Shown: piece by piece, positions 36,183-49,800 of the stretch
Position numbering within the stretch: the stretch's first letter is position 1
How the letters are laid out: each line of letters starts with the position of its first letter
Source: Lineus longissimus
Lineage: Eukaryota > Nemertea > Pilidiophora > Heteronemertea > Lineidae
Reading direction: 5' to 3'
Assembly: GCF_910592395.1 (NCBI RefSeq)
Contig: NC_088317.1
Location: 682,001 to 746,000 of the forward strand
Length of the DNA: 64,000 nt
Position numbers and translations under genes: made by a program
Notes under the pieces: model-generated
Database searches by the model: none
The model's input: only the letters and a program-made list of their open reading frames with translations
What the model was told of the DNA's origin: nothing

Positions 36183-38330
36183 TTGATGTTTTCATATCCA
36201 AACACAGCAAATACAATGAAGCTACAATACTTCAATGCTACCATGCCAATGATGCCGATGATGATGATGAATACAAATCATATTGCCAGGCATCTCATTC
36301 CTACCTGCTGAGGACCAAGTATCTTTATAACAAATCTCTCACCAGCAACGGGTATCAGTTGCCCAGCAGTTATCGTCTTTCAACCAAAAAGGAACGCTTG
36401 CGTAAACTTATTAATATCTGTCTATACGTATCCATGTTTAGTAGTGTCCCTATGGGTGTCCTTCGTCTGTTGCTGTGATATGTGTCATCATTTCATAGTG
36501 TCGGTAAATTACAAAATTCAAAATAACACTTTGTTAAGGGAAGATATGGTCCTTTGTTAGGCAAAGCAATGTAGAAGACGACAGTCTGACTTGTGTAAAA
36601 TTCACAGCTGAGGCTTTGACACCCGGCAAACAGTCTCAAATATCTCGTAAACACTGGTCAGGCTCAGAACACGGATGTCACACTGTTATTTGTATTCTTA
36701 CTTTCGGTAGGTGTATTCTAAGCGCAGCAAAGACCATGATGCTATAAGGATGAAGATAATGATGATTTCATATCCAAGCACTGCAAGCACAATGATGCTC
36801 AAATCTTCATTGCTGCAATGCCAATGATGTTGATGATGATGAAGAATACCGCCACGCCAGACATCTCATTTCTGCCTGTTGAGAGCTAAGTATTTTTGTA
36901 ATAATCTCTCTCACTGGATCAGTGTACGGGTGTCACACTACTGTAGTTCTTTTTTTTCTTATTTTCAGAGATATATTCCTTTATGACAAGGCGCAACAAA
37001 GACCATGATGCTATAAGGATGAAGATAATGATGATGTAGATGATGATGATTTCATAACCAAGCACTGCAAACACACTGATGCTCGAATACTTCATTGCTG
37101 CCAATGATGTTGATGATGATGAAGAATACAGCTTGTCACGCCAGACATCTCATTTCTGCCTGTTGAGAGCTAAGTATTTTTGTAATAATCTCTCTCACTG
37201 GATCAGTGTACGGGTGTCACACTACTGTAGTTCTTTTTTTTCTTATTTTCAGAGATATATTCCTTTATGACAAGGCGCAACAAAGACCATGATGCTATAA
37301 GGATGAAGATAATGATGATGTAGATGATGATGATTTCATAACCAAGCACTGCAAACACACTGATGCTCGAATACTTCATTGCTGCCAATGATGTTGATGA
37401 TGATGAAGAATACAGCTTGTCACGCCAGACATCTCATTTCTGCCTGTTGAGAGCTAAGTATTTTTGTAATAATCTCTCTCACTGGATCAGTGTACGGGTG
37501 TCACACTACTGTAGTTCTTTTTTTTCTTATTTTCAGAGATATATTCCTTTATGACAAGGCGCAACAAAGACCATGATGCTATAAGGATGAAGATAATGAT
37601 GATGTAGATGATGATGATTTCATAACCAAGCACTGCAAACACACTGATGCTCAAATACTTCAATGCTGCCATGCCAATGATGTTGATGATGATGAAGAAT
37701 ATAGCTTGTCACACCAGACATCTCATTTCTGCCTGTTGAGAGCTAAGTATTTTTGTAATAATCTCTCTCACTGGATCAGTGTAGGGGTGTCACACTACTG
37801 TAGTTCTTTTTCTTATTTTCAGATATATATTCCTTTATGACAAGGCGCAACAAAGACCATGATACTGTAATGATGATGATGATGATGATGATGATTTCAT
37901 ATCCAAGCACTGCAAACCCAATGATGCTCAAATACTTCATTACTGCGATGCCAATGATGTTGATGATGATGAAGAATACAGCTTGCCACGCCAGACATCT
38001 CATTTCTGCCTATTGAGAGCTAAGTATTTTTGTAATGATCTCTCTCACTGGATCAGTGTAGGGGTGTCACACTACTGTAGTTCTTTTTTTTCTTATTTTC
38101 AGAGATATATTCCTTTATGACAAGGCGCAACAAAGACAATGATGCTATAATGATGATGTAGATGATGATGATTTCATAACCAAGCACTGCAAACACAATG
38201 ATGCTCAAATACTTCATTGCTGCATGCCAATGATGTTGATGATGATGAAGAATACAGCTTGTCACGCCAGACATCTCATTTCTGCCTGTTGAGAGCTAAG
38301 TATTTTTATAAGTAATCTCTCAACCCCAGC
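36101..38330. repeat. About 284-bp tandem repeat array
   Basis: Landmarks recur at regular steps. The block TTCTTATTTTCAG followed by a variant of AGATATATTCCTTTATGACA appears near 36955, 37239, 37523, 37812 and 38090, and GACATCTCATTTCTGCCTGT near 36861, 37145, 37429, 37717, 37995 and 38267. A diverged unit sits at 36101-36350, separated from the array by about 330 bp. Units starting near 36955 and 37239 look identical, suggesting recent unequal exchange or conversion. Each unit contains GAT/GATGAT microsatellite and a strong 3' splice-site look-alike. The small frames in each unit (61-75 aa) are repeat by-products. Confidence 0.9.
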
Positions 38331-39877
38331 AGGTATCAGCACCTAGTAATGGTAAAGGGAAGACACGGCCCCTCGTTAAGAGTATAGAAGCAAAATAGAG
38401 ACAACAGCCTGACAACAGCCAATATAACAGCTACTAGTCTAAGATAGTAGCAACACGATGTCTTATAAACTGTTGCTTCAGTTGTCTTTTTGAGTTTGAA
38501 ACCGTTCATAATACGGAACAATTGCGTGTACTTACTGATGATAAAAATCTATATTGTTGTTTTCAGCAGATCATCAGAGCCCTGTCTGTAATGAACGGTG
38601 AGTAAAGTGTGAGAAAACTTTTTTCTCTCTGGTAGACGTTCATAAGGAGGAATTGCGTGTACCTTCTGATAGATATATTGATGAAAAGCAACCAATGGGG
38701 GTTCCTTGCCTGTTGCTGTTAGAGATGTCATCTCTCAGTTGGCAAGTCGCGAAATGAAAAAGAACACGTGATAGAAGAAAGATGTGACCGACTGTGTTAT
38801 GATATTGTGCTAGATGCCTCTGGTGGTCTCATAGTCGATGAGTTTCTGTCTGTATCAAGAGCAGTAAAGTTACTCATCGCTTCTTTTGTTCACTCAGAAA
38901 ATCGCGTTACCTTATCCGGTAAGGTCTGTAGTTCGCTATCCTTTATCGAGCATCTCTGTACTGTTATGAAATGTGGCGGGGTTGGGTGGGGTGGGGGTGG
39001 GGGTAGGAGGTTGTGGTCAGGGACCCAAAGTTGTGCTTGTTCTTTTGAATATGTTGATGATAATTACTGTGTTTGGGCCACAAAGCGAAGATTAATGATG
39101 ATGATGATGAATACATCTAACAACGGAAGCAGGAGACGAAATTTAAGGGGGAGGGATACTGATAGAACTTTGATTGAAACTAAACAGTGGCTGTGAAGAG
39201 TGACACTGAACGAGACCAATATGAGCAAAATATTCATTCATTTATCTAAAATCAAACCATTGCGCAAGACAGTACCGACCTGGCCTGCAGGCTTAATGCA
39301 GTATTGATCCCATGGCGAGGTTGAGCAGCGGTGCTGGCTCACCATCCACTGCGTTCAGTCGCTGAATCTTAGCGTAGCTAACCAGAGCTATCGACTAGCT
39401 CGCTGGCTATTGTCGAGTCACACGCTACAGGACGGAACGGATAATTCATTGGGTAATGCTTCATCAACGAGAAAGATGTTCTCAACCGGGGCAGTGGGAT
39501 AACTTGATTCGCTAAGGAGTATCTAAGGATTTCTTAAGTGTTTTGAGGATCGGAGCAACGGATTTATATGGAAGACTAGGATAATAGGGTACATAAAGAC
39601 ATTTGATATCTTCCTCGAAAGTTGTTGTCCGATTTTGGCATTTTGCATATAACGGATACATAGGACATTCTGTTAATGTGGCGTTAGCGACTTACAATTG
39701 GTTTATTTAGAGGCTGATGATAATATTGAAGTATCCTTGGCAAATGGCAAAAGAGTTAATGTTATTGGTGCTTATTTCAAGAATTCCAGTGTAAGTAAGT
39801 GCGAGGACAGATTTTGCAATCCGTTTAAAATGTACGACATAAAATTTGGATTCTGACACGGGATTAACGATATCGGG
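38331..39877. other. Region upstream of neuroligin
   Basis: The first 150 bp (38331-38480) resemble 36338-36590, so the flank of the 284-bp array is also duplicated. A G-rich run (38977-39010) and a GAT microsatellite (about 39094-39110) follow. The neuroligin 5' UTR and promoter probably lie upstream of 39878, but I cannot place them. An open frame at 38768-39196 includes the G-rich and GAT repeats and looks spurious. Confidence 0.4.
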
Positions 39878-40313
39878 ATGACGAAGCTTTGGATTCTCCT
39901 CTTACAATTCCTGGCTGTGTTGGCCGACCAACCCGATGGGGCACAGGGCAGGGTCTACACCCGTGATATGAGTCCACGGACGATCGAAACAAAGTATGGA
40001 AAGCTGCGGGGCATGCTCGTGGAGATACCAAACAAACACCTCCCGCCGGTCGAAGCCTACTTGGGACTGGGTTACGCCTCTCTTCTTGGCGGGAACCTCC
40101 GTTTCATGCCGCCGACCAGCCCTATGGAACAGTGGAATGGTGTCCGGGTGGCCATCACTCACCGCCCTGTGTGTCCGCAGAAGATCCCCACTGAGGAAGA
40201 ACTAGCTGCGAAGTACCCTAAGGGTCGCATGGAGCATTTTAAACGTTTGATACCATTTCTTAAGGATCAGAACGAGGACTGCCTAAATTTAAACGTCTAT
40301 GTACCAACTAGAG
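39878..40313 (+). CDS. Neuroligin, first coding exon (partial gene)
   Basis: ATG at 39878 opens a 145-codon exon ending in phase 1 at a GT donor (40314). Residues 1 to about 24 form a signal peptide (MTKLWILLLQFLAVLA core). The start of the cholinesterase-like domain follows: YGKLRGMLVEIPNK (40-53), PPVEAYLGLGYAS (56-68), RFMPP (75-79), WNGVR (86-90), VCPQK (98-102) and KDQNEDCLNLNVYVPT (129-144). These match neuroligins, whose sequences read YGKIRG, PVEQYLGVPYASPP, RF-PPEPP, VCPQ and QNEDCLYLNIYVPT; C99 and C135 correspond to the conserved disulfide pair. Neuroligins are postsynaptic adhesion proteins that bind neurexins and are catalytically inactive relatives of acetylcholinesterase. The exon end matches the usual neuroligin boundary just after YVPT. 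Later exons with the YIHGG motif and transmembrane segment are not in the window. Other carboxylesterase-like adhesion molecules are less likely because of the QNEDCLNLNVYVPT and VEAYLG wording. Confidence 0.88.
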
Positions 40314-40689
40314 GTAAGACACACTCTCCCATCTTTTAATAGTTTTCAGCAGTCTTATAATTGTAGAATGCTTGACTATTACAAAGCCAACGCATCTCTT
40401 ACCAAATTGGTGTAAACCGTGTGAAAAACAGCACTCTTTTTTACTCTATAAGAGTGCTTAAGTCTACTAAATAATCACAAATGTAAAGATACCTTTCTGC
40501 GGGTCGTCTGTTGATCATCTTCTTGCCTCTGTTTCTTGCAATCCTGCCTATTCTTACTAACAAAACGCGTTTAGTTTTCGGAAATGACAGTCGTCTTAAA
40601 AGATTTCATTCTGGCCTAGTCTTCTGTAAGACCAACGTAACTAACGGTTATATCAAACCCCTATAAGTTAGGGTTGGCGGAATGGACAC

Positions 40690-40845
40690 GTTGTAACTGG
40701 TTCTCCTTTGGGACAATAGCAATTACTCCAAACTGATACTTCTCGCCATATTTCAAAATTTGAAACAGTTGCAATTGGTTTTCCTTTGTGACAATAGCAA
40801 CAACGCCAAACTGATATTCATCACAATTATTTGAAAATCGAAGTC
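40690..40845. repeat. 78-bp imperfect tandem duplication
   Basis: GTTGTAACTGGTTCTCCTTT (from 40690) and GTTGCAATTGGTTTTCCTTT (from 40768) begin two units that both continue with GACAATAGCAA and CCAAACTGATA. The two units differ at roughly one position in six. The duplication lies in the neuroligin intron, about 380 bp after the donor. Confidence 0.75.
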
Positions 40846-43800
40846 GGAAGTCTGCACATCCCGTGTACATGTGAAGTCGATGTGTCGATCTAATTACTCC
40901 TCCCCATGTACCTGTCATTAATCATAGAAAGTCATCAATATTACCGATTATTGTTTGTTCTTGTTGATGGCTGGCGTATTCATTTCTAAGTTGTCATAAC
41001 ATGCAGCTTGAGCTAGTAGTTAGTTACTGCTGCTTCATCATTAAGAATTTTCTAAGTTGGCTAATTCTGCTTGGAGGGTGAGGAGGTGTGGTGTGGCTGT
41101 TTGAGGGTGGGGTAGGAGAGGGGGATGCATGCGCAATACCGCCATGGTCTACATCAGGGGAACACCCTATCTTGAAGACGGATCAGTGCAAGCTCTGGGC
41201 GTGAACTGGCGGAACAATCCATCCTGAAGACAAGCTTCAGTGCTAGCTTTGGGCGATTGTTTATCACTGCCAAAGACTGTGAATACTCAATTTTTGCTTC
41301 ATTTTTCTTGAGGATTGCAGTAAAAGAAGTACATTTCCAGGAAGAGACAATCAAGTTGACCTTACCATATATTTTTGGTCCCTTTGAGTAGATTTCCACG
41401 TTGTATTCAACACATAGTCGACCTTAAAAATACCTTTGGTGTATAAAATATCAAAATCCAAATTCTTGCCCACGAAATTTTCAATTTGCCATTTTAGGTC
41501 AAAGGTGAACATCTAAATAAGCTGACTCACGTGACCTTCACCGGTCACGTGAGACACACTCCACTCTTCCCGAATACAGTATTGGTATCTTTAAATCCCT
41601 GACCGCAGACCCAATATTGTCTGATTGATATTTCAATAACTTGCCACACATAAAGCATTGTGGGAGTTAAAACAAAAGTACTTGGATCGATTTAACCGCC
41701 AGCGATTTTTACACTTGCGATGGTGTGGGTTATCATCTTTGAAATGTATTAGTAATGTCAAGTGTAGACTGGGCTTGTTTTGTTCAAATTTTGTTGAAGT
41801 TGAAATCAATGCCGAAATGTGATAGTTCACTAGTTTCTCCTTTGCTAAAATACATTGTACAGTGACAGTGATACCTTTTTGAAAATATGTGGACACGAAA
41901 TTGAACGAAGCTACCTGATGACCTATGCTAAGAGTACATTGTTGACCGTTGTCAAATTTGATGAGTTAACTCATCCCTGCATTCTGATTGTGACTTGGTC
42001 CTCTGGAAATGATGAGGTTTTTGTCTTTCAATTACGATAGATGTTGCAATGGGCTCGTCATCTAAGCCTATCATGGAAAGAACAGGAAGTGATAGCTAAA
42101 TTTTCACGACCCACAAAAATGTACCTTTTGAGGAATTTTCGCTTTGGTGTAGATCAAGGCATCTTAAAGACTGACATTCACAAACGACTGTCCGTGCTAG
42201 ATACGTAAACTCAGACGAAAGAAGACATTTTCAACAATTTTGATAACTTTGCTGTACGGGCAGTGTTGAAATGTTGTGGCCAAAGCCTTAAAAGAGGCTT
42301 GATGCTCTAGTTTCAAGAGTGCTATATTGAGAGAAGTGGTGATATCTTTGTCACCACACTATAAGGTTTCTATGCAATCGATTCTTGCTAACTGTCGCTT
42401 TTGATCGGCCTGATGGCTCCTGACAGCAATGAATATGGTTATATGGATAAAGTATGTAAGGGCGCCGGTCTGATCGGCAGGAATATATTTAACCTTTTGA
42501 AGCCATGGAAAATGTACTTTCCCACCAAGCGATTGTTTATCTGGCCACAAGCTAGTCCAGTTCCATTTTAAGTTAATAATCTGCTAATTGAGGAGTTAGG
42601 TAAAAGTATTATGCATTGACAATAGGTAATGTGTGTCTGTTGTTCGTACTTAACAATGGACAATTTGATAATCTATTGATCAACTTGATTTACTTATAAA
42701 TTACTAAAAAGGACAATGCCACATGCTTGACTGGCGCCCACACGTGCTTTGTCGCCTGAATAATGGCTGATTGGAGTTAGAACAAGAGGGTGGTTAAGGA
42801 TAATTTAATCTCAACTGAGAACAAACTGATCAATTGCTCGTGACAAAGCCACATTACAAACGACCACTAATCCATTTCCACATGATGATGACTTAATTCT
42901 ATGAATGCACTGACCTTCAGAGGAAACAGTTATGGCTATTTGGAAACCATAAACAGGTGCCATTATGAAATTTGTCGGCCATCTTGGATTTGAGACAAAC
43001 TTCACCAAAGTGGCCTCGCTTTCATGAACATGGCAAATCGCCGAGAAAGCCTCTACTGAAAGCGTTGGCTATAACCTGTCTAAATTGATGTTCCTGTGAT
43101 TCCTGTGAAGCCGCTCAGATTGGTTTCAATACCCTAATAAACCATCCCCGTCAAAAACATGGACTACTAGTATGTTGAAAAGTACAATCCCATCCCATCA
43201 GTTCTAATGGAATCTAAGTCCATAACTGATCTTAATGGTCCATTGTAACTGTGACCCCTTAATGTGACGCTCTCATAAAACTGGTCATTAAACCCTCAGT
43301 CAGTCAATTAATTACTTAACGTGATGCATTTAGTTGCAGCTAAAAAGGTTGTCTGTGTGATGTTATCGTTTTCATCTGCGTTTTATAGTGATACAACTAA
43401 CCCATTACGTTTGTAGATACTTGGTATGGAAGCACTTTGCCTGACGGCTATTGGTTCCAGTGCATTCACGTCAATGAAGTCATTCATTAGTTTGGCATCA
43501 CACGACCTTTCGATCATCCTCGTAGGCACTAGCTTCTAAATCGAGATTCGAGCTGATACAGACAAGAATGGCTGGCTGTTATCAACTCGCAAATACCTTG
43601 TGTCCAGGGGAGTTTGTAGAATGAACGTGCTTACATGCCTGAAGCTAGTAATGATGACTTTGAAGTGATATGCAATGCATTCCTTTAGGATGCAAGTGTT
43701 TTTAATTCCTGTTGGGCGATATGACCAATCGAAGCAAAATATAGCTTTGACAGTCTCTCATCTGCGTTCCTCCTCTGCCGAACACGACTGATACATGCAT

Positions 43801-46781
43801 ACGATTCAGAATTCTCCTATCTCATTTAAAACCATGAAATCCAAACCTTTTGAATATGTTCAAAAAATAAATTTACCAGCAGATTCCTCGTCACTAAACC
43901 AGTCTCTCATCTCGTGTGAGACATGCACATCCCGCTAGAGAAAAAATTCAATTGTTACCATATCTTGTTACTCGTTCTCCATGATCGTGAATCGACTGAC
44001 ACCAGTTTATAGCTTGGTCTAAAATAGTGTACTCCATGTGCAGTTGATGCATATGTTACAAGTTCCAAGCCCGGCTGAGATGTTGCATGAACTGAACATG
44101 AGACGACTGTGATATCAATGCATATAACCTGTAAGGTTTAGGTCAAATAAGGTTGGATTACGACGGAAAATGAATTTCAACCTGGGAATGTCATTCAAAT
44201 CTACTTATCCTTCAGCGTGTCGTTTAAATGAACCGTTCAGACGTAGAGCTGACTTTGATTTAAAGTGGAAAACCGTTCGTCTTTCATCGTGGGTCAGGAA
44301 CCTCAAACTGAAATACACAGTGCCGGGGTGCAGTTATCATGTATGCTACTTTGCTGAAGTTTGGTGAAAAGATAGCAGTTGTATTTTTGTCTACTCAACG
44401 GCAATGTTGAAATCCAAATGTGATACGTATTTGCTCTTGCCGAGTTAAAAATCTTTCCTAAAGTACTTTTGTGAAACACCTCCTCACTAGTAAACCAACC
44501 TACACGACATTCATAGACAAAATCAGGGAAAAGAAAACATATCTTCAAATCGAATCGAAGTTGCAAACGCTAGATGTAACGCATGCTCGTTTTTGCATAT
44601 CGGAATTGTATGTAAGCTTGCTATTCAAAGCTAGAATGACTAACCATGGCTGATTAAAAAAGACGTTGCAAAATGCTCTTTCCTCATTGGTTTTCCTAAA
44701 GTGTGTGAGGCGGCTATTATTAAATAAGGGAAGAGAATCGTTGATCAACCATGGCTGATGAAAGAATGGAAGAACCATCTCAATTATTCCGAATCCCAAT
44801 ATATCAAGTACAGTACAGCAAAAAATAAATTCCGATTCAAAAGTAAACAACAAAATGTAGGTTTTTGCTCTTAAACTTTACCTTGAATACAGCGTATGAT
44901 GTATCCATGTTAAGGCCACGTAGGCTTAACTGATATAAAAGACTTCAATGCATGCAGATTTTTTTCAATCGACAAATATTTGACTAGAGCTTGAACACCG
45001 ATGTTTATCGGTGTGAATGAATTATGTAGATGTTAAACGTGGCATTAGAGAAATTCCGATTCACATTCACTTTATTAGTTTTGCTACAAAACACATGCTA
45101 AGTATTGATGAAAAAAGCTAGTTAGCTTGCAACCATCACCAGATACAGTTTTCAAATTTTGTCAGTTATTAAAGCCATGCATCAATATACATGTATCTAT
45201 TTGCTGAAATCTTTGTGTTCTAGTTCATGTGAAATGGATGTTCTGAAACTTGTTACAATAACGAGTTTGTCGTTCAAGTCAGGTGAATTATTAAGTTTGA
45301 AATTGAGAATCTTGCTGCTGAATGAACTATGATATATATTTACACATAATGGTCCATGGGTTATAAAATTTCAAAGATATCTGTTGTTGGTTAATGGATC
45401 GATTGTTTTGCGTCCTGTTTCGGGTATTGTTAAGTTCAAATTAACTGCATTGTAAAGTTGAGCTAATGACTACCCATACCTACTCACAATTAACATATTG
45501 GCACATTTGATAACTTGTCAAAAAGCACTAATGGCCTCTTTTGGTGGGATGTCCTGCAGATACTTCGCTTATGCAATGTGCCAGTTTCAATTCGTGACTC
45601 ATTTAAACGCAAGAACCAAGTGAAAGCGTTTGGCAATCTGACATTTCAAGGTCAACTTCGATTTTCTGACGGATATGAATATTTAACTGGTTAATTCAAT
45701 GAATTTCTCTCAAATAAAGATCGAAATGACATGTTATTGGATTTCAGGGAGTGGAACAGCTAAACAACAATAATATTGGGATGTTATTTACCAAGAATAG
45801 CAGCATGTTTTATTGTTTGGAGTTGTGAAGGCTGTTGATAGTTGGTTAAATTTTTTTTAAAGTAATCATTTTGCGGGAAGTAATGTTTAACTTTAGGGAG
45901 TGGTTAGGCCTAATCACCTTACACTCTGTGGATGTCCTTGATCCATTTTCCTTTCTACTGCATTTTGATGCAGAAGTACATCGTGACATTTCAGCTTGCA
46001 GACTTTCGACAAAGGCTCCTTTGTCGTTCCCTTACCACTCACGCGGGAATATAAATATTCTGCTGTTACTTGTTAGATAATGAAATGGAACTGTGTGGGT
46101 TCATATGTTAGTTTTATGATGCATATTCAAGGAAAAACCATCCCGTAGCCACATGTAAGCACGTGTAGGTGTTAGAGTAGGCTTTTACTATTTCTTAATG
46201 CATTAACGTTATTTGGTAGCTTGACGCTAGAAAAATTCAAGATATATAATAATCAAATGTACACGAACGTTAAGGTTCACATTACTATTTCTTTCAGGTG
46301 TCAACCTATCTTATTTGTTTTCGCAGGGGAACATTTTGTTGACTTCGAGAGTAGCATCGAGACCTGCTCTGGGAAAGAAGGATAACCAATTATTAGAAAC
46401 TCTTGTAACAAGCATATAGCAGGTACAATAAGATACTTAAAGTACAAAGAATTTGCTCTAATAATGGTTTTGGGTTGAGTTCGAATGCAAATCGGATGAA
46501 AGAGCCTCGTCACACCAAAGTGAAAGAACTTCAGTGAGATGTCATTGACATGGCACGTACTTATATTTCTGCGTAATCCAATACCATGCGAAATATCAAA
46601 TATACGGTGTACATTGGAATCTCTCATCTACCTACATGCGATATTGATATAACAAAAGAGACCAACTGGTACATGCTGGTTTGAAGTACTACTAAACAAG
46701 GCGGCTGAAGTATTTGTCAATAATCTCTGCCCTCATCAAAACAATGCTGAACACTCCTGTCCATCAGATCCATAACATCAC

Positions 46782-46895
46782 AACATTGTAATGGTATGAC
46801 AACATTGTAATGGTATGACAACATTGTAATGGTATGACAACATTGTAATGGTATGACAACATTGTAATGGTATGACAACATTGTAATGGTATGAC
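46782..46895. repeat. 19-bp tandem repeat, six copies
   Basis: The unit AACATTGTAATGGTATGAC repeats six times without visible change from 46782 to 46895. This is a minisatellite in the neuroligin intron. The repeated frames crossing it (LQCCHTITMLSYHYNVVIP-like) are by-products. Confidence 0.95.
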
Positions 46896-49800
46896 AATGT
46901 TTGGCAAAACAGCCTGCAGATATAGACCGAAAGCACTCCAACAGCAGAACTTTTAAATAACAAATAAAGTGCTGATTGATCGATATGTACCCAGATTACC
47001 CACAGTACAAACAGTTCGAGTGGTTGCCCATTATCTAAAGCATTCTTCCCCAAGTTTAAAAAGGTGAATCAATTCTAATAAACTGTCGCTTGCATATCAG
47101 TAGTGGCAGTGTTTCAAATTGCATTACGTTTTCATTAGATATTAGTTCATTTGTATCAATATTGATTTTAATCACATGTTTATGATTTAAATCATCGTAA
47201 TTCTCTGTGGCACATTCTAATAACAAATTTAACACGATTATTAGTTATCCACTTTACCAGCTTAAATTTGCTTTATGAATTGTCAGTGATAATAATAGAA
47301 ACTAAAATGAAATGGAATGGCGTAGGATTGAAATTACTAAGGGTAAATATTATTTGAGCTGGACGGGGGTCCAAGGTAGTATTTGCTCTAGGGCTTCATT
47401 TTTTCTAGCTCTAATCGAAGTCTGACAGCTCTCTTTCTCAAAACTTGTAAAATGCTTGTGTTGATCATTGGCATTTTTGGTGCTCTTCCATGAATTTCTA
47501 TATTGTGCCTAACCAGCATCACTACGACAAGGCTGATAACGAACAGCAGTAGTCATCCCTGCTTGTCATTCTGAAGTGAAAAGAACTATAGTTGCTGTCC
47601 TTATACGCACGAACCTTTCCTGCATGCCTTTAAGCATTCTGACCTAATGCGACCATTCCCCAGCCATCCATACCACGTTCCAAAGCCATTTATCTATCTT
47701 TAGCCCCTTGAAGAGTCGACAGGGCTGGTCTATCGTATACGTTATTTGAGCAGAAGTAGACTTGTGGGGACAATAAGTTGCCTGTTTTCTCTTTTCGTTT
47801 TTTTCCCAAGGTTTACTTGAGACTTCGTCTACTCAGGTTGAATTCATTTGGCTGTGGATTCAGACGTACATCTTGTTGTATATTCAGGAACTAACGTGTT
47901 ACTTTACAGCCTGCCAAAGTAGACCTGCTCTCTGCTGATAGATATCAGCAGGCCATTGCATGGTATCCACCGATGGAATAAACGTATCATCACCAAGCTT
48001 ATTTGATAAAATTCACATTATTCGTGAAGCCTGCCTCACCGGATCTAGACCCTCGGCTGTATTCCACTGAAAAAAATGCAATATTACCTTATAAAGGTGT
48101 GACATATAAAAATAACAAGTACTTAACGGATGTCCCTATTTCACATCGATTTATCCACAATCGAAGAGATACTATAGAATTACTCCGTCAGCAGATCCCG
48201 TGACTCTTTGATGGATAGAGGTAACAAAGAGATATAAGAATTACAAAGTATTGTTTCTAGTAACTGAGATCGAATTCAGTGTGCGTTTCTTTTGGACGCT
48301 GACCAACACAGTGTGTGGGTGGTTGTTTACCTAGTCGATGCACTATTCTTGAGAGGGCGATTTCAAAAACATTGGCAAGAGTCCCCTTCTTGACGTTATG
48401 GTGTTCGTCTCGGAGCTTGTTGGAAGAATTTTCTCCTGCAATCCGTTTCTTGCCTCAGACATTCCGATATACATCTTCATTTCTTCATCATTTTGGAGAA
48501 GAAAAAAAAAATCGGAATTCTGAAATTGACCAATACATATGAGCGTGACTCATTGTTCTAAAGCTATCTTGGATTCCAGGCGGGCTACAGAATGGGCAAT
48601 ATTCTCCATCCGAATGGTTCGCCTGGCCTCCTTAGCACCAGCCCAGACAAGCTAAGCTCATTTTTGAGGCAGTGGACAGTCGGATTTGCGTAAATCTTTA
48701 CAAGAAGTAACTCATTGCAAGCTATTGGTGGAATTATGGGCTGACATTAAGGCTTACTGGTTGAACCTTTTGATATCTGGTGTGACATGAATCTGTGTCC
48801 ATCAGGATATAGTGTTCTAGCCCATGGTTCAATGAAGAAGAATGTGGCACATGCCTTTTAAACTTATTTTGAATGATTAATATACCAGACATGGAGGTAC
48901 GCCGAACCTGTAGCTTACCTTATGCGGTTATCAAGAATATGACAAAACCCGTTAATAGTGCAGGTAACTCCAACTTGTGCTAATACCTGTATACTTGATC
49001 TCTTCTGGAGCCGCCTTTAACGACATCTTACTTCAGTAGCTCCCCAGACAACAACTGACAGCATTCAACGATTCTATCGAAGTTCACATGGCCATTCCAT
49101 TACATTATGCCGCTCTATCGTCTCATTCAGCTTATAGTAGTCCCCTGCGGGTAATTTCGCCCGGCTTGGAAACCACACGGGGGCAATTCCTCCTGTATTA
49201 TTCTCCCCTATCACTCTAATTAAAATCTACTGCCACGGTATCCTTTTAGGTGATCCTGTCCTTAATAATTGATATAGTGGTACTTATACTCCGGGTATGT
49301 GATTTAAGGTTGTGGGTACATGACCTACTTGCAGCATGCTTCCGGAGCTGTCCTGGCAACAAGCGAAGTCTTGTTGCTGGCTGCGATACTGATACTGTTT
49401 CAGATGTGAATCATTTTTTAAAGGAGTATGCGTTCGCTTATTGCTCAGTCTACTTCGCTGTAACTGCAATTGTTAAACCTTTTTGACTTAGGCCCAATTC
49501 AGCTGACTGCTGGTAATGCAGGCTGAAGAATAAGTAGTCAACATGAACCAGCCCAGTCTGATAACCTACTAACCACTTCTAGATCTCCCTTTTTATAATG
49601 TTGTCACTGATCATATTTCATTCAAATTGCTATAATATTGCTTTATCTAAGTTGGAAACCGCTGCGAACCTTCGGTTTTTTACCGCAATTATTTCTTTTG
49701 CCTTGCTAATGATCACATCCAGTTTCAAAAGGGCAGGTCCCTCTATAGTCAACATTTCAAAGCATCACTACATGAGACGATGATGATGTCATTTCGGAGG

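Noticed and set aside
36919-38274. Repeated 61-75 aa hydrophobic frames on the minus strand and 63 aa frames on the plus strand
   Set aside because: They recur with the 284-bp period of the tandem array and are rich in Ile from GAT repeats; they are by-products of the repeat.
38768-39196. 142-aa frame upstream of neuroligin
   Set aside because: It runs through a G-rich tract and a GAT microsatellite (poly-Gly and poly-Met) and matches no family.
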